Shown: in pieces, positions 43,296 through 51,266 of the stretch
How the letters are laid out: every line of letters begins with the position of its first letter
Numbering within the stretch: the first letter of the stretch is position 1
Assembly (NCBI GenBank): GCA_023265135.1
Contig: JAHFUM010000001.1
Span: forward strand, 437,632 to 501,631
Source of the DNA: Nitrosarchaeum sp.
Lineage (GTDB): Archaea; Thermoproteota; Nitrososphaeria; Nitrososphaerales; Nitrosopumilaceae
DNA length: 64,000 nt
Direction: 5' to 3'
Translations under genes and position numbers: made by a program
Notes under the pieces: model-generated
Told to the model about the DNA's origin: nothing
The model's input: the letters and a program-made list of their open reading frames with translations, nothing else
Databases searched by the model: none

Positions 43296-44593
43296 TAAAT
43301 TATAAAATTCTATTTTTATTTGCAGTGTTATTTCTTATTCCATTAGTTGTTGATAATTCATTTGCTCAAATAAAATCTGGAGGATTTGGTCAGTCTCCAT
43401 TTGAAAGAGAATTTGGTGATGTAAAATTACTTGACGCCTATTTTGGAACTGCCGATGAGAAAATTGAGGTTGAGCCTGGTGATGAAACTGTACCATTTAC
43501 GGTAGTATTTGCTAATGTTGGTACACAAGATATCACTGGAATCAAAGGACAACTATCTCTTCCTATTGGGTTTTCTTCAGCAGATGGTCCTGGATCACTA
43601 ATAATTGCTGATAGTGGTTCTAATTCTTTGGCAGGGGAAAACTTTCACCTAACATTTTATGTCGATATTGATAAAAATATTAGAATTACACAATATCCTG
43701 GTACTGTTAAAGTAGATTATTCTAGATTAAGAGAATCTGGAGTACGAACTAACTTTTCTGATTTTATTTTCAAAGTTACTGGAAACAGTGTAATCAATGT
43801 TAAGGCATTAGAACCATTTCTTACATCTTTGAAATCAAATAATGTAATAATTGAGATTTCAAATGATGGAACTGCTCCTCTCTCTAGTGTAAGTATAGTA
43901 GCATCCAATACTCAGACAGACCTTTCAACAACTTCATCTACTACCAATGTTGAACATGTAGTAATTTTAGAATCTAATTGGAATGTTGGAAATATTGCTC
44001 CAAAATCTTCTAAATCTCTCACTGCTACTGTATACATACCAGCAAATCTTAAAGAAGAAACTTTACGAGTTCCATTATCTATTAAATATTATAATGCACA
44101 TGGTGATCTACAAACTGTTTCTAAAATGGTTGATTTTTACATTAAAGGATTAATCAATCTTAACATGTATGATGTTGAAGTAATTGAATTATCTGGTAAA
44201 CCAATGGTTATTGGAGATATAATTAACGAAGGAAATGAAAATGCTTTATTTGGTTTTGTAACTCTTGAACCATTAGGTGATTCAAACATTAAAAACCAAA
44301 CTCAATTTATTGATGAAATAGAAATTAATTCTCCTGTCCCATTTAACATTCCTCTAGAATTTGACGGTAAACCACGATATGGAGAACATGATATCAAACT
44401 TACTGTAAGATACAAAGACAGTGTTAGAGATGAACTATTTCTTACACAAAATGCTACAATATTTGTAAAAGAGCCACCAAAAATTGAATCTATGAATTAT
44501 TCACAACTAATTATTATCCCAATAGTAATAGCGATAGCAATAGGAATCTATATGATTCGTAGACGTAAAAAATCAAAAATTCAGGCAGTATAG
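43292..44593 (+). CDS. Surface-exposed CARDB-like protein of the ABC operon
   Basis: A 433-residue protein with a signal peptide (ILFLFAVLFLIPLVVDNSFA, residues 5-24) and a C-terminal transmembrane helix (LIIIPIVIAIAIGIYMI, about 408-425) with a basic tail. Between them are several immunoglobulin-like repeats of the type found in archaeal S-layer-associated proteins (for example TVVFANVGTQDITGIKG, EISNDGTAPLSSVSIVA). It belongs to the same operon as the MacB-like exporter (ATGA overlap), so it may be its extracytoplasmic partner. Confidence 0.8.
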   Translation: MINYKILFLFAVLFLIPLVVDNSFAQIKSGGFGQSPFEREFGDVKLLDAYFGTADEKIEVEPGDETVPFTVVFANVGTQDITGIKGQLSLPIGFSSADGPGSLIIADSGSNSLAGENFHLTFYVDIDKNIRITQYPGTVKVDYSRLRESGVRTNFSDFIFKVTGNSVINVKALEPFLTSLKSNNVIIEISNDGTAPLSSVSIVASNTQTDLSTTSSTTNVEHVVILESNWNVGNIAPKSSKSLTATVYIPANLKEETLRVPLSIKYYNAHGDLQTVSKMVDFYIKGLINLNMYDVEVIELSGKPMVIGDIINEGNENALFGFVTLEPLGDSNIKNQTQFIDEIEINSPVPFNIPLEFDGKPRYGEHDIKLTVRYKDSVRDELFLTQNATIFVKEPPKIESMNYSQLIIIPIVIAIAIGIYMIRRRKKSKIQAV

Positions 44594-44682
44594 AATTAAA
44601 ATCAAAAAATAAATTCTTATCTGACAAGCGTAAAAAGACGATGATCTTCTGTTTTTATTATGGCTAAGGTTATAAACAAATA

Positions 44683-45081
44683 ATGGATCTTGCGTTCATG
44701 CCAAGAGATGAAATTGAAGTCCCAAAGGAATTACGAGAATTTATGCTTGAAGAAGCAGAAGAAACTCATCTTGGACAAAAAAATGGTGCAAAAAGACAAT
44801 TTCGATACGGTAATCTACACATTAGAGAATATGATGATAAATTTCTGGTTCATACTGATAAAATTGATCCTAGAAAAGATCCACTCGGTCATTTAATTTA
44901 CGATGCTCCAGAAATTCTTATTGGATTAACATTTTCAATTATTTGTGGTTCGGAGATTACAAAAAAATTTCTAAATAGTCAAACAAAGAAATTACCTGTA
45001 AAATCTACCATAATCACTTCAATTATAGCAGGATATGTTGGGTATACCGCAGCTAAAAAAATTAAAAATTATTTACAATAA
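44683..45081 (+). CDS. Hypothetical protein with C-terminal membrane segments (132 aa)
   Basis: A 132-residue protein; the first 75 residues are soluble and acidic (DEIEVPKELREFMLEEAEET, then FRYGNLHIREYDDKFLVHTD, KIDPRKDPLGHLIYDAPE). Two hydrophobic segments follow (EILIGLTFSIICGSEITK, about 77-94, and TIITSIIAGYVGYTAAKK, about 108-126). I do not recognise a domain. It is just upstream of the UbiB-like kinase gene (1 base), so it is likely to be co-expressed with it. Confidence 0.75.
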   Translation: MDLAFMPRDEIEVPKELREFMLEEAEETHLGQKNGAKRQFRYGNLHIREYDDKFLVHTDKIDPRKDPLGHLIYDAPEILIGLTFSIICGSEITKKFLNSQTKKLPVKSTIITSIIAGYVGYTAAKKIKNYLQ

Positions 45082-45082
45082 A

Positions 45083-46630
45083 ATGTCTACAAGAACAATT
45101 CGTGTATTCATTAAATTGCTTCCTTCAATTATGGCATTACGAAAAGACAGAAGAAAATGGGTAAAAAATAAAGGTAAAGATGTAGATTTAGAAAAATATC
45201 GTAAGAATGCACATAAAGTTCTAAACACCTTCATTTCATTAGGACCGGTCTACATAAAATTAGGACAGTGGCTTTCATCGAGAGCTGATATCTTGCCACA
45301 ACCATACTTGGAAGAACTTGCCAAGCTACAAGACAATGTTCCCGCAGCTCCATTTGATCAGGTAAAACCCATAATTGAAAGTGATATAGGACCAATTAAT
45401 GAAAAATTTGATGACATAGATCCAAATCCTATTTCTGGTGCATCTTTAGGTCAGGTTTATCGTGGAAGACTTGCTGGTCAAGAAATTGTTGTTAAAGTAA
45501 AAAGACCTGGAATCGAAAAAGTTGTTGAAGAGGATCTCAAAATCTTGAAAAAAATTCTTCCAATGGCATTAAGATTTGTAGATCCAAACTTGCGATTTTC
45601 TGCAAGAGCTATGCTTTCTCAATTTATTGAAACAATTCATGAGGAAATGGATTACACAATAGAATCATCAAATCTCAAAAAAATTAAACATAATATGAAA
45701 AAAAGCAACATAGTTGTTCCTTCAGTTTATGATGATTATTCTTCAAAAAATGTGCTTACTATGGAATACATCCCTGGTATCAAAATAACCAATATTGAGG
45801 CACTTGATGAGAAGGGAATTGACAGGCAGAAACTAGTAGTTGATGTTCACAAAGTTTTTTTTACCATGCTTCTACGCCATTCATTATTCCATGCAGATCC
45901 TCATCCTGGAAACATTTCTGTAACTGATGATGGAAAACTCATTCTTTATGACTATGGAATGGTTGGACGATTAGATAATGAAACTAGATTAAGGCTGATT
46001 AGACTTTATCTTGCTTTAGTTGAGAAAGATCCTCCAAGAACAGTGAATGCTATGGCTGATCTTGGAATGTTAACTCCTGATTTTAATCGATCTGTAATTG
46101 AGAAAGGAATAGAATTAGCTGTTGGTGCAATGCATGGAAAAAAACCCGATGAAATGGAAGTACAAAGTTTAATGGAACTTGCAAATAAAACAATGAGTAA
46201 ATTCCCATTTATTCTTCCAAAGAATCTGGCGTTATACATGAGAATGGCATCAATCATAGAAGGAATTTATAAAACACATAAAGTTGATTTTAAATTTGTT
46301 AAAGTATTGAGAGAAATTTTAGAAGAAGAACATTTGATCAAAGATGCATATATCGAAGAAATAAAATACTCTTTTCAAAGATTTGCAAAATCAATTGATG
46401 CTACTATTTCAATTGCGCCAGAACTGAAAAAATTTATTGATGAAAACAGATCAATTCAACTTTTACATACTAAACATAAATCTAATATTTTACTTTCTGG
46501 AAGTATTTTATCATCTGCAATATTTGTAGGTTCATCTGTTTTGTATACATCAAATGAATCTCTAGGAATTTCTGGAATGATATGTTCTATTATAATAATG
46601 AGTATTTCTACAATATTCAGAAATCATTGA
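45083..46630 (+). CDS. ABC1/AarF/UbiB-family atypical kinase
   Basis: From ATG 45083 a 515-residue protein. Family motifs: the N-terminal KxGQ-containing segment YIKLGQWLSSRADILPQPY, the Ala-rich loop in GASLGQVYRGRL, the ATP lysine in IVVKVKRPG, the catalytic block HADPHPGNISV, and the metal aspartate in LYDYGMVGRLD. A probable membrane hairpin is at the C-terminus (about 465-510). In bacteria and mitochondria UbiB/ADCK proteins support quinone biosynthesis; archaeal roles may be analogous. A longer start at 45035 would overlap the previous gene. Confidence 0.9.
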   Translation: MSTRTIRVFIKLLPSIMALRKDRRKWVKNKGKDVDLEKYRKNAHKVLNTFISLGPVYIKLGQWLSSRADILPQPYLEELAKLQDNVPAAPFDQVKPIIESDIGPINEKFDDIDPNPISGASLGQVYRGRLAGQEIVVKVKRPGIEKVVEEDLKILKKILPMALRFVDPNLRFSARAMLSQFIETIHEEMDYTIESSNLKKIKHNMKKSNIVVPSVYDDYSSKNVLTMEYIPGIKITNIEALDEKGIDRQKLVVDVHKVFFTMLLRHSLFHADPHPGNISVTDDGKLILYDYGMVGRLDNETRLRLIRLYLALVEKDPPRTVNAMADLGMLTPDFNRSVIEKGIELAVGAMHGKKPDEMEVQSLMELANKTMSKFPFILPKNLALYMRMASIIEGIYKTHKVDFKFVKVLREILEEEHLIKDAYIEEIKYSFQRFAKSIDATISIAPELKKFIDENRSIQLLHTKHKSNILLSGSILSSAIFVGSSVLYTSNESLGISGMICSIIIMSISTIFRNH

Positions 46631-47023
46631 TTATTCTATTGAAATATTTTTTCCATGTTTTTTAACTGGAATTGTAATTGTTAATACACCTTGTTCATAT
46701 TTTGCAGAACTTACTTCTTCTTCCGCCTCACTAAGATCAATAGGTAGCTTCATTTTTTTATCTATGATATTGGGTCTTTGTTTGCAAATTATACTGTGAT
46801 TTTTTTCATCAGAAACTTCTTTACTTGCTTGAATAGAGAGAATATTTCCTTCAAGTGATAATTTAATGTCTTTTTTTGCAAATCCTGGTAAGTCAATTAA
46901 TAATGTTAATTTTTCATTATCTAGATACATATCTACAGGAGGTAAAACAAATTCATAAAATTCTCTTGATTTATTTCCTATTTCTTTCATCATTTCTTTT
47001 GCCATGGATTTTACTAGTCCCAT
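46631..47023 (-). CDS. Hsp20-family small heat-shock protein
   Basis: A 130-residue alpha-crystallin-domain protein. The domain spans about residues 30-125: LTLLIDLPGFAKKDIKLSLE, ILSIQASKEVSDE, KMKLPIDLSEAEEEVSSAKY, GVLTITIPVKKHGK. The GVL motif and the final I-x-I-like end are usual. It is an ATP-independent chaperone that binds unfolding proteins. A hydrophobic N-terminal helix precedes it. Promoter lies between this gene and tmk (about 77 bases). Confidence 0.92.
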   Translation of the reverse strand: MGLVKSMAKEMMKEIGNKSREFYEFVLPPVDMYLDNEKLTLLIDLPGFAKKDIKLSLEGNILSIQASKEVSDEKNHSIICKQRPNIIDKKMKLPIDLSEAEEEVSSAKYEQGVLTITIPVKKHGKNISIE

Positions 47024-47100
47024 TTTGAGATACCTGCTTAATTTTTGGTTATAAACTTTGATAGATTTTTAATGAATTAATTTCCCTAAACTTGTAACTT

Positions 47101-47682
47101 ATGATAATTGTAATTGAGGGTGGAGATCAAGCAGGAAAAAAAACTCAAACCGCATTATTAGCAAAAGCTTTAAAAAAAAGAAAAATCAAAACTACTACCT
47201 TTAGCTTTCCTGATTATAAAACACCAATTGGAAAAGAAATTGCAAAATATCTTAATGGTAAGAGAAAATTTCCTCCACAAGTAATTCACTGTCTTTTAGC
47301 TGCAAATAGGTGGGAAAAATTAAATGAAATTTTAGAAGCAAAATCAAAAAATTCTGTTTTGATAATGAACCGCTACTATCAATCTAATCTAATTTATGGT
47401 CTAGCAAATGGAATGAAACGTGAATGGTTAGAAAATTTAGATGCTGGACTTCCAAAGGCTGATCTCATAATTTTACTAGATGTAACTCAAAGAGAATCAT
47501 TTAGTAGAAAAAAAACTAATAGAGATAAATTTGAAAAAAATGGAGAATTCTTGAGAAAAATATCTAAAACTTATAGAACTATTGCAAAGAAGGAACATTG
47601 GACAATTATTAATGCATCAAAACCAAAACATGAAGTTCATAAAGATATTTTGAAAGTATTTACAAAGAAAATAGGCATATGA
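47101..47682 (+). CDS. tmk: Thymidylate kinase
   Basis: A 193-residue dTMP kinase making dTDP. The P-loop is VIEGGDQAGKKTQTALLAKA, with a Lys in place of the usual Ser after GK; the DR(Y/F) motif is NRYYQSNLIYG and the LID/aspartate region is KADLIILLDVTQRESFSRKK. Length is normal. It overlaps the HD-domain gene by 4 bases and pyrH follows, a nucleotide-metabolism operon. Confidence 0.9.
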   Translation: MIIVIEGGDQAGKKTQTALLAKALKKRKIKTTTFSFPDYKTPIGKEIAKYLNGKRKFPPQVIHCLLAANRWEKLNEILEAKSKNSVLIMNRYYQSNLIYGLANGMKREWLENLDAGLPKADLIILLDVTQRESFSRKKTNRDKFEKNGEFLRKISKTYRTIAKKEHWTIINASKPKHEVHKDILKVFTKKIGI

Positions 47683-48914
47683 AAAAAAATTATCTAGACA
47701 TAATTGATCCAATACATGATTTTATTCGCGTTTATGATCACGAACTAAAAATAATTGATAATCCTATATTTCAAAGATTAAGACGAATACGACAGCTTTC
47801 AGGTGCTCATTTAACTTATCCAGCAGCACAACATACTAGATTTGAACATTCTTTAGGTGTCATGCATATTGCAAGTCAAGCTGGTCAGGCTTTAAAAGAA
47901 AAAGAAATATTGAAATCAGACGATATAGACGTTTTAAGACTCGCAGGGCTTTTACATGATATAGGTCATGGACCTTTTTCACATCTTTTTGAAGAAGTTC
48001 TACAACAAAAAAATTTTTCACATGAAGATTTTGGTAAAGAAATTATTTTAAAATCTGAAATTGGTGACAGCTTATCAAAAAATGGATATGATAAAAAACT
48101 TATCACAAAAGTTGCTTTTGGTGATTCAAAATTATGCTACATGAATGAAATTATTTCAGGAGCATTAAGCGCTGATATCATGGATTATTTGTTAAGAGAC
48201 GGTTATTTTACTGGAGCAGAACATGCACAAATTGATCACAAAAGAATAACACAATCTCTAGATATCTATAAGAAAAAACTTGCCCTAGAAAGATCAGCGC
48301 TATACTCTTTTGAATCTATGATGCATTCTAGATATCAAATGTTCAAAGCGGTATATTTTCATAAAACAGTAAGAGCTGCTGAAGTTATGCTTTTAGAGGC
48401 ATTACGATTATCTGATGATGAGTTTGGTTTTACATCTTTTAACATTAATGAATATGTAAAACTCACAGATGAATACGTGTTATCAAATCTCATCTCATCA
48501 AAATCATCTAAATTAAAACGTGCTAGACAGTTTGCAGAAGACTATCAAAACAGAAAATTGTTAAAATGTGTATTTGAACGAATTTTAACAAGCAGAACTA
48601 ATTTGGAAAAAACTAGAACTAATGAGTTAAGAACATCCATATCAAAAAAATCCAAAGTTGAGGAAAATGAAATTTTTGTTGATAGCTCTTTTACTCCATC
48701 AATTCCACTTTCACCATCAAAAAATGAATCAAAATACATCATTTTGATCACAAATGAAAATGGAAAATCTACTGCCCAAGAAATTCCTATCTCAGAAATT
48801 CCGGTAGTTTCAGCAATATCTGGTTTTATGAATATTCTTAGAGTATATACACATCAAAAGAACAGAAAAAAAGTTGAAATTGCTGCAAAATCAATACTCG
48901 GTGATTTAAAATAA
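47679..48914 (+). CDS. HD-domain phosphohydrolase, dGTPase/SAMHD1-like
   Basis: A 411-residue HD-superfamily protein. The metal motif is in [18 protein letters not shown], then [18 protein letters not shown] and the later aspartate in [19 protein letters not shown]. This resembles the SAMHD1/dGTPase type dNTP triphosphohydrolases and YdhJ-like proteins. Between tmk and pyrH, with 4-base and 1-base overlaps, it probably controls deoxynucleotide levels. The C-terminal 120 residues are variable and charged. Substrate inferred. Confidence 0.88.
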   Translation: MKKNYLDIIDPIHDFIRVYDHELKIIDNPIFQRLRRIRQLSGAHLTYPAAQHTRFEHSLGVMHIASQAGQALKEKEILKSDDIDVLRLAGLLHDIGHGPFSHLFEEVLQQKNFSHEDFGKEIILKSEIGDSLSKNGYDKKLITKVAFGDSKLCYMNEIISGALSADIMDYLLRDGYFTGAEHAQIDHKRITQSLDIYKKKLALERSALYSFESMMHSRYQMFKAVYFHKTVRAAEVMLLEALRLSDDEFGFTSFNINEYVKLTDEYVLSNLISSKSSKLKRARQFAEDYQNRKLLKCVFERILTSRTNLEKTRTNELRTSISKKSKVEENEIFVDSSFTPSIPLSPSKNESKYIILITNENGKSTAQEIPISEIPVVSAISGFMNILRVYTHQKNRKKVEIAAKSILGDLK

Positions 48915-49597
48915 TGAAAAAAAGAATTGTTATCAAACTCTCAGGACGAATTTTTGGTATGGATAACGCTAAAGTGCTAAAAGATTATGCCTCGTTTTTA
49001 GTAAAAATTAGTAAAATATGTCAACCAATTGTTATTGCTGGTGGTGGAAATATTGCTAGACATTACATTACTCATGCAAGATCATCAGGAGCTGATGAAT
49101 CTACATTGGATGAACTTGGAATAGAAATATCTAGATTAAATGCAAAACTTTTGATTTATGCACTAAAAAATAAAGCATATTCCCATCCTCCAACAACATT
49201 ACAAGAAGTAAGACATGCAGTAGATGATGGTTTGATTGTAGTTACAGGCGGTTTACATCCTGGTCAAAGTACCAATGGAACTGCAGCTCTCATAGCCGAA
49301 AAAATCAATGCAGAACAATTTCTTAATGCTACAGATGTTGATGGTGTTTATGACCTGGATCCTAATAAATTTAAAAATGCAAAAAAATTCAAACGAATTG
49401 AACTCAAGAATTTAAGGAACATGCTTGTTCGTGAAGATTCTCTTGCAGGGGGTTATGATTTGATGGATATTGTAGCTCTCAAAATTATTGAACGTTCTAA
49501 AATAAGAACAAGAATACTAAAAGCTGATATCAAAACACTTGAAAAAGCAATTAAAGGTGCCGATGTAGGAACTGAAATTGTTCTATCATCAAGATAA
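48914..49597 (+). CDS. pyrH: UMP kinase
   Basis: A 227-residue amino-acid-kinase-fold UMP kinase of the archaeal type, forming UDP. Motifs: [54 protein letters not shown] and [16 protein letters not shown]. The ATG 48914 shares one base with the preceding stop, so it is part of the tmk-HD-pyrH operon. It ends against the convergent small gene at 49598. Confidence 0.93.
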   Translation: MKKRIVIKLSGRIFGMDNAKVLKDYASFLVKISKICQPIVIAGGGNIARHYITHARSSGADESTLDELGIEISRLNAKLLIYALKNKAYSHPPTTLQEVRHAVDDGLIVVTGGLHPGQSTNGTAALIAEKINAEQFLNATDVDGVYDLDPNKFKNAKKFKRIELKNLRNMLVREDSLAGGYDLMDIVALKIIERSKIRTRILKADIKTLEKAIKGADVGTEIVLSSR

Positions 49598-49954
49598 TCA
49601 TTCAGAAATTTCATTTTGTACAGTTAGCCGTTGTTCTGACCAAATCTGAATCTTATTTTCAACATATTCTGGAATTCCTGACTCTCTTAATTTCTTATAA
49701 ATTGATAACGCTTCTTTTTTTTCTAGTGATTTTGATTGCGCCTTTGTAAATCCATCCTTGTCTACTAATATGACAACATATCCATCAGGTGAATTAATTA
49801 CTGCAACAAAATCCTCTTCTCCCACAGGATAAAATTCGCCACCAATTTTTTTTGTAGTTAAAGTTAACATTCCAAATCCTGCAACTTCAAAAATCTTCAT
49901 TTGTGATTTACCGGATCTTTGTTTTCCTTCTTGTACAGCCTGAAAATATTGCAT
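49598..49954 (-). CDS. Hypothetical protein (118 aa), upstream region altered by element insertion
   Basis: From ATG 49954 a 118-residue protein opening MQYFQAVQEGKQRSGKSQM, then strands MLTLTTKKIGGEFYPVGEE, DFVAVINSPDGYVVILVDKD and a helical C-terminus (KSLEKKEALSIYKKLRESG). It may be a small beta-barrel or roadblock-like domain; no family recognised. A longer reading to 50098 runs into the inverted-repeat element and is not natural. The element at 50001 begins only 47 bases before this start, so it may have replaced or moved its promoter. Confidence 0.75.
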   Translation of the reverse strand: MQYFQAVQEGKQRSGKSQMKIFEVAGFGMLTLTTKKIGGEFYPVGEEDFVAVINSPDGYVVILVDKDGFTKAQSKSLEKKEALSIYKKLRESGIPEYVENKIQIWSEQRLTVQNEISE

Positions 49955-49987
49955 GATTAATTTACTCTTTAATATTATAATAACTAT

Positions 49988-50000
49988 CTCAACATTTAAG
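49988..50000. repeat. Left target-site duplication of the SIR2 element
   Basis: CTCAACATTTAAG is repeated exactly at 51230-51242 on the other side of the element. Because the terminal repeats end in a run of G/C, the duplicated length can be read as 11 to 13 bases. Such direct flanking copies are the mark of integration by staggered cutting. Confidence 0.85.
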
Positions 50001-50056
50001 GGGGATATAGACAACAGTATTTTTGTAGCCCATACTACCACTCTTACGAAAGTAAT
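50001..50056 (+). repeat. Left terminal inverted repeat (TIR)
   Basis: Begins GGGGATATAGACAACAG and matches the right repeat in reverse for 51 bases without mismatch, then 4 of the next 5. Inside is a small hairpin, GTAG (50025-50028) pairing with CTAC (50035-50038) around a 6-base loop. The near-identity of both ends argues for recent activity. Confidence 0.88.
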
Positions 50057-50091
50057 TCCTAAATTGATCAGATTACAAACATAACTAACGT

Positions 50092-51027
50092 ATGACAAGT
50101 TTTTTTAGAGAACCTGATAAATCATATAAAATTATTATTCTATTAGGTGCAGGTGCCTCAAGACCAGCTGGTATTTTGACAGTATCTGAAATGACAGATG
50201 TATTTCTTAACAATCCAATGATTCTAAGACGTATTTTTGCTGGAAAAGAATTACAACAAAAAGAGCGAGATGAAATAAGTCAAGTTTTAAAAAAGCTGTC
50301 AGAAATTACTCAGGAACATCATGGAAAAAATGATTTAGAATACATTATGACTTTTTTGGGTCAGCTTGATGATTTAAAATATAGAGAATTTCTTAAATCA
50401 AAATATCCAACCTTGGAAGATGTACTAACTTTCAATGGAGCATCAGAAGATCAAGCCATAGAAGATTATAAAAATATGATACAAGAAAATATTCGTCATT
50501 TTTGCGAAAATATCACTGAAATGAAATATCTTTGGACTTTGGATGGATTAGTGTCAAAACCAATAAACATTTTCACTCTAAATTATGATGGAATAATAGA
50601 ATCCTATTGTGAAAAAAACAACTTGACATACACAGATGGATTTGATCCATTTTGGAATCCAGCAAAATTCAATGATAACAACGATGTCAATTTGTTTAAG
50701 ATTCATGGTTCATTGTATTGGATAAGACCAAAATTTGGAAAACCATTCAGAGTTCCACTAAGAGGCTTAAAAATTTCTCAAGTTCACTCAATTGATGGAT
50801 ATTTAGTTAATGAAATGATGCTTTATCCAAAACTCCAAAAAGACAAACAATCAGAAGTATTTTCATGGTTAGATCGTAAATTCAAAGATAGCCTAAACAA
50901 TGCAAACATCTGTATAATTATAGGATATAGTTTTCGTGATGATGAAATTAGAAATAGTATAATCGAGGCGCTTTCTGCAAAATACCTATCCTCATCATTT
51001 CCTAACCAAAGCCAGCAGATCTTGTGA
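50092..51027 (+). CDS. SIR2-like (SIR2_2 family) protein, probably C-terminally truncated
   Basis: A 311-residue SIR2-fold protein. The NAD-binding Rossmann motifs are intact: IIILLGAGASRPAGI near the N-terminus, FTLNYDGIIESYCE (the T-x-N-Y-D motif, about residue 187), FKIHGSLYWIRP (the catalytic-type His-Gly) and IIIGYSFRDDEIRNSI near the end. Prokaryotic SIR2-like proteins often are NADases in anti-phage or abortive systems. The usual last beta strand after the GYSFRDD helix is missing, replaced by a polar tail SSSFPNQSQQIL. It is the cargo of the inverted-repeat element. Confidence 0.85.
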   Translation: MTSFFREPDKSYKIIILLGAGASRPAGILTVSEMTDVFLNNPMILRRIFAGKELQQKERDEISQVLKKLSEITQEHHGKNDLEYIMTFLGQLDDLKYREFLKSKYPTLEDVLTFNGASEDQAIEDYKNMIQENIRHFCENITEMKYLWTLDGLVSKPINIFTLNYDGIIESYCEKNNLTYTDGFDPFWNPAKFNDNNDVNLFKIHGSLYWIRPKFGKPFRVPLRGLKISQVHSIDGYLVNEMMLYPKLQKDKQSEVFSWLDRKFKDSLNNANICIIIGYSFRDDEIRNSIIEALSAKYLSSSFPNQSQQIL

Positions 51028-51134
51028 ATCAATACTTTTTTCATCAAGTCAGAGACTGACAGACCACTAGCATTTGCATACTCTGTAATTGCTTTGAGCT
51101 CTCCTTGTGTTACTCGAGTCGATAACGTTGGCAT
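50823..51134 (-). CDS. Ribbon-helix-helix (CopG/Arc-like) protein, probably fused or truncated
   Basis: The N-terminal 38 residues (MPTLSTRVTQGELKAITEY, then ANASGLSVSDLMKKVLI) are a convincing ribbon-helix-helix DNA-binding domain. The rest, about 65 residues, is read antisense to the SIR2 gene and looks non-natural (rich in Leu, Phe and Ser), so the original C-terminus was probably lost by a deletion near 51000-51030. It starts at ATG 51134, just inside the right inverted repeat, with two direct repeats upstream that could be its operator. It could regulate the SIR2 gene or itself. Confidence 0.6.
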   Translation of the reverse strand: MPTLSTRVTQGELKAITEYANASGLSVSDLMKKVLIHKICWLWLGNDEDRYFAESASIILFLISSSRKLYPIIIQMFALFRLSLNLRSNHENTSDCLSFWSFG

Positions 51135-51140
51135 CTACAA

Positions 51141-51158
51141 TTGTTTACACTTGTTTAC
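51141..51158. promoter_or_regulatory. Direct repeats upstream of the RHH gene (candidate operator)
   Basis: TTGTTTAC occurs at 51141-51148 and again at 51151-51158, a 10-base period that puts both copies on the same DNA face. RHH proteins bind tandem or inverted 6-8 bp repeats in this way. They lie 7-24 bases upstream of the RHH start codon. Confidence 0.45.
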
Positions 51159-51173
51159 TCATAAGGTGTAGTG

Positions 51174-51229
51174 ATTATTTTCGTAAGAGTGGTAGTATGG
51201 GCTACAAAAATACTGTTGTCTATATCCCC
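51174..51229 (-). repeat. Right terminal inverted repeat (TIR)
   Basis: Reverse complement of the left repeat, ending CTGTTGTCTATATCCCC. It directly borders the right copy of the target duplication. It differs from the left end at one inner base within the 56-base match. Confidence 0.88.
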
Positions 51230-51242
51230 CTCAACATTTAAG
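51230..51242. repeat. Right target-site duplication of the SIR2 element
   Basis: CTCAACATTTAAG, identical to 49988-50000. The TTTAAG part, about 25-30 bases before GTG 51267, may serve as the TATA box of the LEA14-like gene, so insertion has landed exactly at its promoter, keeping a copy of the element next to the gene. Confidence 0.85.
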
Positions 51243-51266
51243 ATATCTAAAAAATGAGATAATTTA

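Larger units (their letters stand above)
50001..51229. mobile_element. Non-autonomous 1.2-kb inverted-repeat element carrying a SIR2-like gene
   Basis: A 1,229-bp unit with long terminal inverted repeats (50001-50056 and 51174-51229; 51 bp perfect, then one mismatch and 4 more matching bases), flanked by an 11-13 bp target duplication. It contains only a SIR2-like gene and a short opposing RHH gene, no transposase or integrase. The two genes overlap by about 205 bases antisense, suggesting an internal deletion in a larger parent. It must have moved in trans, by an enzyme not in this window. TSD length is compatible with IS4-like transposases or casposases, among others; this is inference. Confidence 0.82.

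Noticed and set aside
45035-45082. Longer start for the UbiB-like kinase
   Set aside because: It overlaps the upstream gene by 47 bases; ATG 45083 comes one base after that gene ends.
49955-50098. N-terminal extension of the small gene at 49598
   Set aside because: The extra residues come from the terminal repeat of the inserted element; ATG 49954 gives a normal protein.
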